A stretch of 10,816 bases of DNA from Spirogloea muscicola (Eukaryota > Streptophyta > Zygnematophyceae > Spirogloeales > Spirogloeaceae): the NCBI GenBank assembly GCA_009602725.1, contig WELB01000006.1, forward strand, positions 1,033,784 through 1,044,599. The letters are read 5' to 3'. Both the position numbers and the translations under genes were made by a program. Of the stretch, positions 7,014 to 10,816 are shown piece after piece (within the stretch, counting starts at the first letter, position 1; every line of letters starts with the position of its first letter). The notes below the pieces were generated by a model. That model saw nothing but the letters and a program-made list of their open reading frames with translations, was not told the DNA's origin and did not search any database.

Positions 7014-10000
7014 TTAGTGCAATGGGCCAGTGGCTGCCTCTTCGTTCTTGGCCGCATCCTTCAGTAGACTGGTGCTGAGCATCTTCTGGTCTGCATTGCC
7101 ACCCCCCTCACCACCATCGTTGTCACCGTCCAACATCTCATCGAGCTCCAGCATGCTATCATATGACGGCAACGCCTGCCGGCGCCTAGCCCGCCATATC
7201 ATGCCTGCCGCAAGCAGGCTTCCTACGGCAATGATGCTCGCCACGGCCGCGATTGCATACCCTTGCTGGGCTGTCAGCTTCGCCTGCTTGGACCTGCATC
7301 ATAACAGGGCGCAGCCAGGACCAAGTGCAGAAATCAGAGTCTGCTCGGGATGGCTACTGTAGTGACTCTCAGAAACAGATGTGTCTCACCATCACTCAAG
7401 TAGAATCAAAGACCTGTGCAAGTGAGAATAAATATAGGTGCCGATACGTTGCCCCAGCCGACCAAACAAGCCCAAACATAGGCTGGAGCTAAAGGCTTGC
7501 ATGACACAAGCCACCAGTGAAGCAGGCTCATTCGGTTTGGTCGATGCCTAAAAAGCAGAAGCTCACCGGCTGGCAGCATGCAGGGGGATGAAAGCTACAT
7601 CCTCAACCCGATAGTCACCAAATGTTGCGTCAAGTGTGACATGGTGGTTGAGGAGAAGATCTTGTATCCGCTGCAAGCAATGGGACACAATAAATCAGAT
7701 ATATAAATCAAACTTTAAAGGCACGAAGATAGGAGGCTGGAGCTATTTGCGTGGTGATGACTGACCTGAACTTCCTGGGAAGTGATAGAAGCAGCAGGTG
7801 AAGGAGGTGTGATTGCAAGCTGGAGGTCCACGCCAGTTGGCTCAAGGCCCTGGTGACTAAGAATTTCCAACTGCGCACATGATAACGATGGTCAGTGCAT
7901 TATATCTACAGATGCTCAACAACTGCAGCCTCAGCAGAGAATTCGGTAGAGAATTCGGTAGAGAATTCGGTAGAAACGCGGTGTGGTCCTCTGACTGGGC
8001 CCTCACCTGCCCCGCAAGGATGCCAAGTCCGCTGGCTAAAAGAGCCACAAAGGCCTCAGACTTGGGCCCGAAGTCTGAGTGATTCATGCCCAGCGTCATA
8101 TTCACAAGGAGTCTCGATGCGCAGTCCTCGCAGGCTGCAAGTCACAGTAAATTGCACTTTGCCAAGAGCTATCAAGGCCCGCCAACGAGGACCCAAGCTT
8201 TATGTAGGCAACATCACTTTCTGGGTTCGGCTACGAGAATCAGATATACTTGATCAAGGCTTGCATGTACGCACATGAAGAATCTGCCGCAGGAGGACCA
8301 GGCTGTGGTTGTGGGGATGGAGATGGTGCCATAAGCCCTCCATCCTCTGCCTCCGGAGTTGGCGCATTAGCTGTGGCAGGCATTGGTGCCATGCTGGGCG
8401 CCTCGGTTGGCGGTGCATTTGGTGCCTTGATTCCACTTGCTGACAAACTGGCAAATGGGTCGTCGCAGTCCGTTTTCCATAGGCCAATGCGCGAGTTGAC
8501 GCGGTCGTATGTCACAAGCGTATTGCGTACGAGGATACCTGCGTTTCAATGTATCTCAGTAAACACTTCCTCAAGAAAGGACAAGAACAAAATACAGGAC
8601 AACAAGTGCCTCGGACTCCTTCTGGGCTTTGGACAACAAGGACAAGGCCGCGGTGACATGTTGCAGCCGCGAAGGTACCCCAAGTGGAGCAGGACAATTG
8701 CTGTGCAGTATCAAGTCAGGCAACGGGCAGCACTTATGATGAGCAAATGTCCTCAAAGGAAAGAGCAGGGTGGGTGATGGAGGGGTCAGGAGGAGGGCAA
8801 GAAGGTCAAAGGGTGACCTCCAAGGAGGGATCCAGCGCCGTCACTGTTGGCAAAAACGCCGAGGCAATAAGCTCCCGACTGCTTGACATGCTGCAGGAGA
8901 GGAAGTTGCACCCACGTCACTAAGGACTGGGCTTGTGACCAACGAGGCTGAACAAGGGGACTTGCAGGGCGGCCAGAGCCAGAGCTAGAGCTTCAGGCAG
9001 GCATGCACCTGGAAGAGGTAGTTCTCCGGGTCGAGCTTGTACACAACCCCGCCGCCAAGCACAAGGTCCACCTGGGGGAAATAGTAGTGCAGCTTGGCAA
9101 TCTCCCTGCAGGGACGCGCACCCCACTTGTTACCTTCAAGACCTTCAAGTAGGTGCTGGGTGGCTGCCAAGGGGGCCATGCCTTGCAAAGACAGCGGACG
9201 GCAGGAAGGAAGGAGGAAAAGAGATATTTGCAGAACGGAGGCTGCCAGGCAGACTTACTCGCCAGCATCAGCATAGCAAATGTCGTTGAACTTGGCGTCA
9301 GGACCGTCTACTCTGTGGAGAAGCGGCGTTGCCCCATCAACCTGAACAGCACGGACTACCACCTCGTGACTTAATGTCAAGTCATGGAAGTTTTGAGCTT
9401 TCCGCGATGTATACAGTGGTCACAAGAGTGATCAAGCGAAGCATCGCATAAACCACAGAGTGGGCGCTGGTGTGCAGCTCACAGCATGCCGGAATGCGTT
9501 GAACGCCTCTTTTGGGAGGTACATGAATGTGGTTCCGCTGTCAAGCACCGCCCCATAGCCACGGTCAAATACGTCGGCCGACAGCTCCAGCGCTTCGCCA
9601 TCCACACGCAGCTCCTCAACTTTGACATTGTAGTACTGGCTGTTCAGGCCCAACCAACAGGCTTGGCTAAGCTCCCTCAGGGTGTCTTACAACATTGGCC
9701 AGCTGGCCGTGCACAAGTGTTACTGCAGTCGCACTGTTGCTGGTACCTCAGCAAAGGGGCCAGACATTGTCTGGCACAGCACAAATGGAATTTCTCACCT
9801 GCGACCAGCCTCGAGCTCAGTATAGATCATGTCAGGCGGCTGCATTTCAGAGGAGCCAAGGATCATGGTGCCCCCGTCGTATGCCATGCCGCCATAGCAC
9901 AGGCTGAAGACGTCATCAATGAGGCCAGCAGCCACAATCTGGTCAATGATGCCGAGTGGCCCCCGACCTAGCGCGATGATGCCGTCGGCTTTCTGCTGAT

Positions 10001-10816
10001 AGAGGTCACCCGTCTCGTCCGTCTCGCACCCAAACGTCACTCGCGCCGGGCCGATGGAGCTCGTCCCTCCACTGAAAGTCACAATGTCAGATACCAGAAG
10101 CCCCTTGGACGAGCTCTGCTCCGCATAGTGCCGCTCGTAGACGCAGATGCCGTCGCTGTTGCAGCCCCTCGACGAGCACCCTTTGTTAAAGCAAGGGATG
10201 GTCCGGTAAGTCGTCGAGTTGGCGGCCACGAAGGGGCCATCCTGGCACGAGGAACCAAGCCCACGCAACGCTTATCACCACGTCCACAACGCTTGGGAAC
10301 ACATCATCTGCACGCTGCAAGCGCTCACATCTGCAGAGTTCTATCCGGGCTCGGCTTCCCAGGAGGCAGACTGACTGCAGGCTGACTGCAGAGGGCGCAG
10401 CTGCGTCTCGCACCTGGTGGTTGCCGCAGTGCTTGCAGGTGGAGCAGGGCACGTAGGTGACGGTGCTGCCCGTGTCGACGATGAGGTTGAACGACTGCGG
10501 CGGCGTGCCGATGGACACGTTGGTGTAGTAGTACCTGCGCGGGGCGCCACAGCTGCGGAGCTGAGGCAGCACTCACAAAGCGAGCAGGAGACCGGCTGTC
10601 ATGAGAGCAAGCACGTCCTTGGGCGCCATGGCGGCGGCGGGACGAGGCGGAGCTCGGCGAGGGACGCTACAGCAACGAGTCGAGGACCAGGGGAGCGAGC
10701 GCTCACCCCCTCGTCAGGACGTGGCCATGGAGCCACATCTGCGCCTCGCCGCGGCGCAGCATGCGCCGGGGGGCGTCGGCGGCGGACGGCGGCGGCCGCT
10801 CGCCCGGCCGGTGCGA
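7014..10816 (-). CDS. Membrane-anchored aspartic protease (pepsin family A1, plant aspartic proteinase-like), 12 exons visible
   Basis: Minus-strand exons: 10816(edge)-10707, 10534-10414, 10241-9799, 9639-9483, 9341-9259, 9105-9009, 8890-8818, 8538-8275, 8134-8007, 7870-7766, 7670-7567 and 7293-7014 (TAA). All joins are GT-AG and in phase, giving at least 654 residues. Numbered from the window edge: LHGHVLTRGYYYTNVSIGTP; first catalytic motif DTGST (Asp57); VTFGCETDETG, DGIIALGRGP and DVFSLCYGGM; second catalytic motif DSGTT (Asp258, 201 residues on); KLDPENYLF; and SLLGGILVRNTLVTYDRVNS, ending the peptidase at IGLWKTDC. Then come a Pro/Ala-rich linker, a membrane-proximal domain (about 450-562, with NMTLGMNHSDFGPKSE and VTLDATFGDYRVED), one transmembrane helix (574-595) and an acidic tail of about 59 residues containing YDSM, a possible YxxPhi sorting signal. 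It should be a type I membrane protease of the secretory or vacuolar route. The signal peptide and start lie beyond 10816 or in an unseen exon. Exon 1 rests on the LHG...RG|YYYTN match. Confidence 0.92.
7936..7974. repeat. Three-copy 12-bp tandem repeat in a protease intron
   Basis: AGAGAATTCGGT is repeated three times exactly (7936-7971), followed by AGA, inside the intron 7871-8006. Its unit is a multiple of three. Read through on the minus strand it would give repeats of LPNS, but the splice sites on both sides place it in an intron. Confidence 0.9.
10535..10706 (-). other. First visible intron of the aspartic protease gene, with an embedded signal-peptide-like ORF
   Basis: The donor is GAGGGG|GTGAGC and the acceptor CGCGCAG|GTACTAC. 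It is phase 2, and splicing gives LTRG followed by YYYTNVSIGTP, as in plant relatives. Within it, ATG at 10629 in a good context (GCCGCCGCCATGGCG) opens MAPKDVLALMTAGLLLAL, in frame with the YYYTN exon but stopped by TGA. A GTGAGT donor overlaps that stop. Confidence 0.7.

Noticed and set aside
7936-7974. Possible CRISPR or protein repeat from the 12-bp tandem repeat
   Set aside because: Only three direct copies without spacers, inside an intron; a simple minisatellite.
8250-8777. Plus-strand Gly/Ala-rich frame of 175 codons
   Set aside because: Antisense shadow of the protease Pro/Ala linker exon and the intron beyond it.
9486-9971. Plus-strand frame of 161 codons
   Set aside because: Antisense to protease exons 3 and 4, whose catalytic motifs fix the true strand.
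10186-10572. Single uninterrupted exon from the mini-ORF through DTGST and beyond
   Set aside because: A TGA separates the mini-ORF from YYYTN, and beyond HCGNHQ the frame leaves the family; splicing at 10414 to 10241 restores it.

Overview
The window looks like nuclear DNA of a green alga, probably a chlorophyte and perhaps trebouxiophyte-like. The evidence is many short introns (about 95 to 290 bp, nearly all GT-AG), GC-rich coding exons, a plastid-targeted thylakoid-lumen protein, a plant-type membrane-anchored aspartic protease, and TGTAA-type poly(A) signals in the one intergenic space where they can be judged. None of the genes is a simple open reading frame. The three gene models were built by joining exons where splice sites, reading phase and family conservation agree.

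Layout. (1) 1-1134, minus strand: the 5' and central part of a pectate lyase (polysaccharide lyase family 1), three exons, running off the left edge, with one GC-AG intron. (2) 1135-1952: no gene that I can support; it holds a copy of a dispersed repeat. (3) 1953-2256: a long imperfect inverted repeat of about 300 bp, like a MITE or foldback element. (4) 2586-4308, minus strand: a decayed non-LTR retrotransposon with a reverse transcriptase domain, a Cys/His finger and a restriction-like endonuclease-type tail, broken by at least three frameshifts and cut off at its 5' end. (5) 4309-4540: purine-rich, G-rich, (GC)n and (GA)n simple repeats at that truncation point, followed by a second copy of the dispersed repeat. 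(6) 4692-6496, plus strand: a complete eight-exon gene for a pentapeptide-repeat thylakoid lumenal protein of the TL17 (17.4 kDa) type, with plastid transit and lumen-targeting segments. (7) 6497-7013: space between two convergent genes, where the predicted 3' UTRs overlap. (8) 7014 to beyond 10816, minus strand: twelve visible exons of a type I membrane-anchored pepsin-family (A1) aspartic protease, at least 654 residues, with both catalytic Asp motifs, a Pro/Ala-rich linker, a membrane-proximal domain, one transmembrane helix and an acidic cytosolic tail.

The three genes do not form a pathway: one is a pectate-active secretory enzyme (its signal peptide is not visible), one a lumenal photosynthetic accessory protein and one a membrane protease. 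I found no CRISPR array, rRNA, tRNA, prophage or defence cluster. The points most worth a second look are the pectate lyase with its GC-AG intron, the long hairpin element, the retroelement remnant ending in non-B-DNA repeats, the overlapping 3' ends, and a signal-peptide-like ORF inside the first visible intron of the protease gene.
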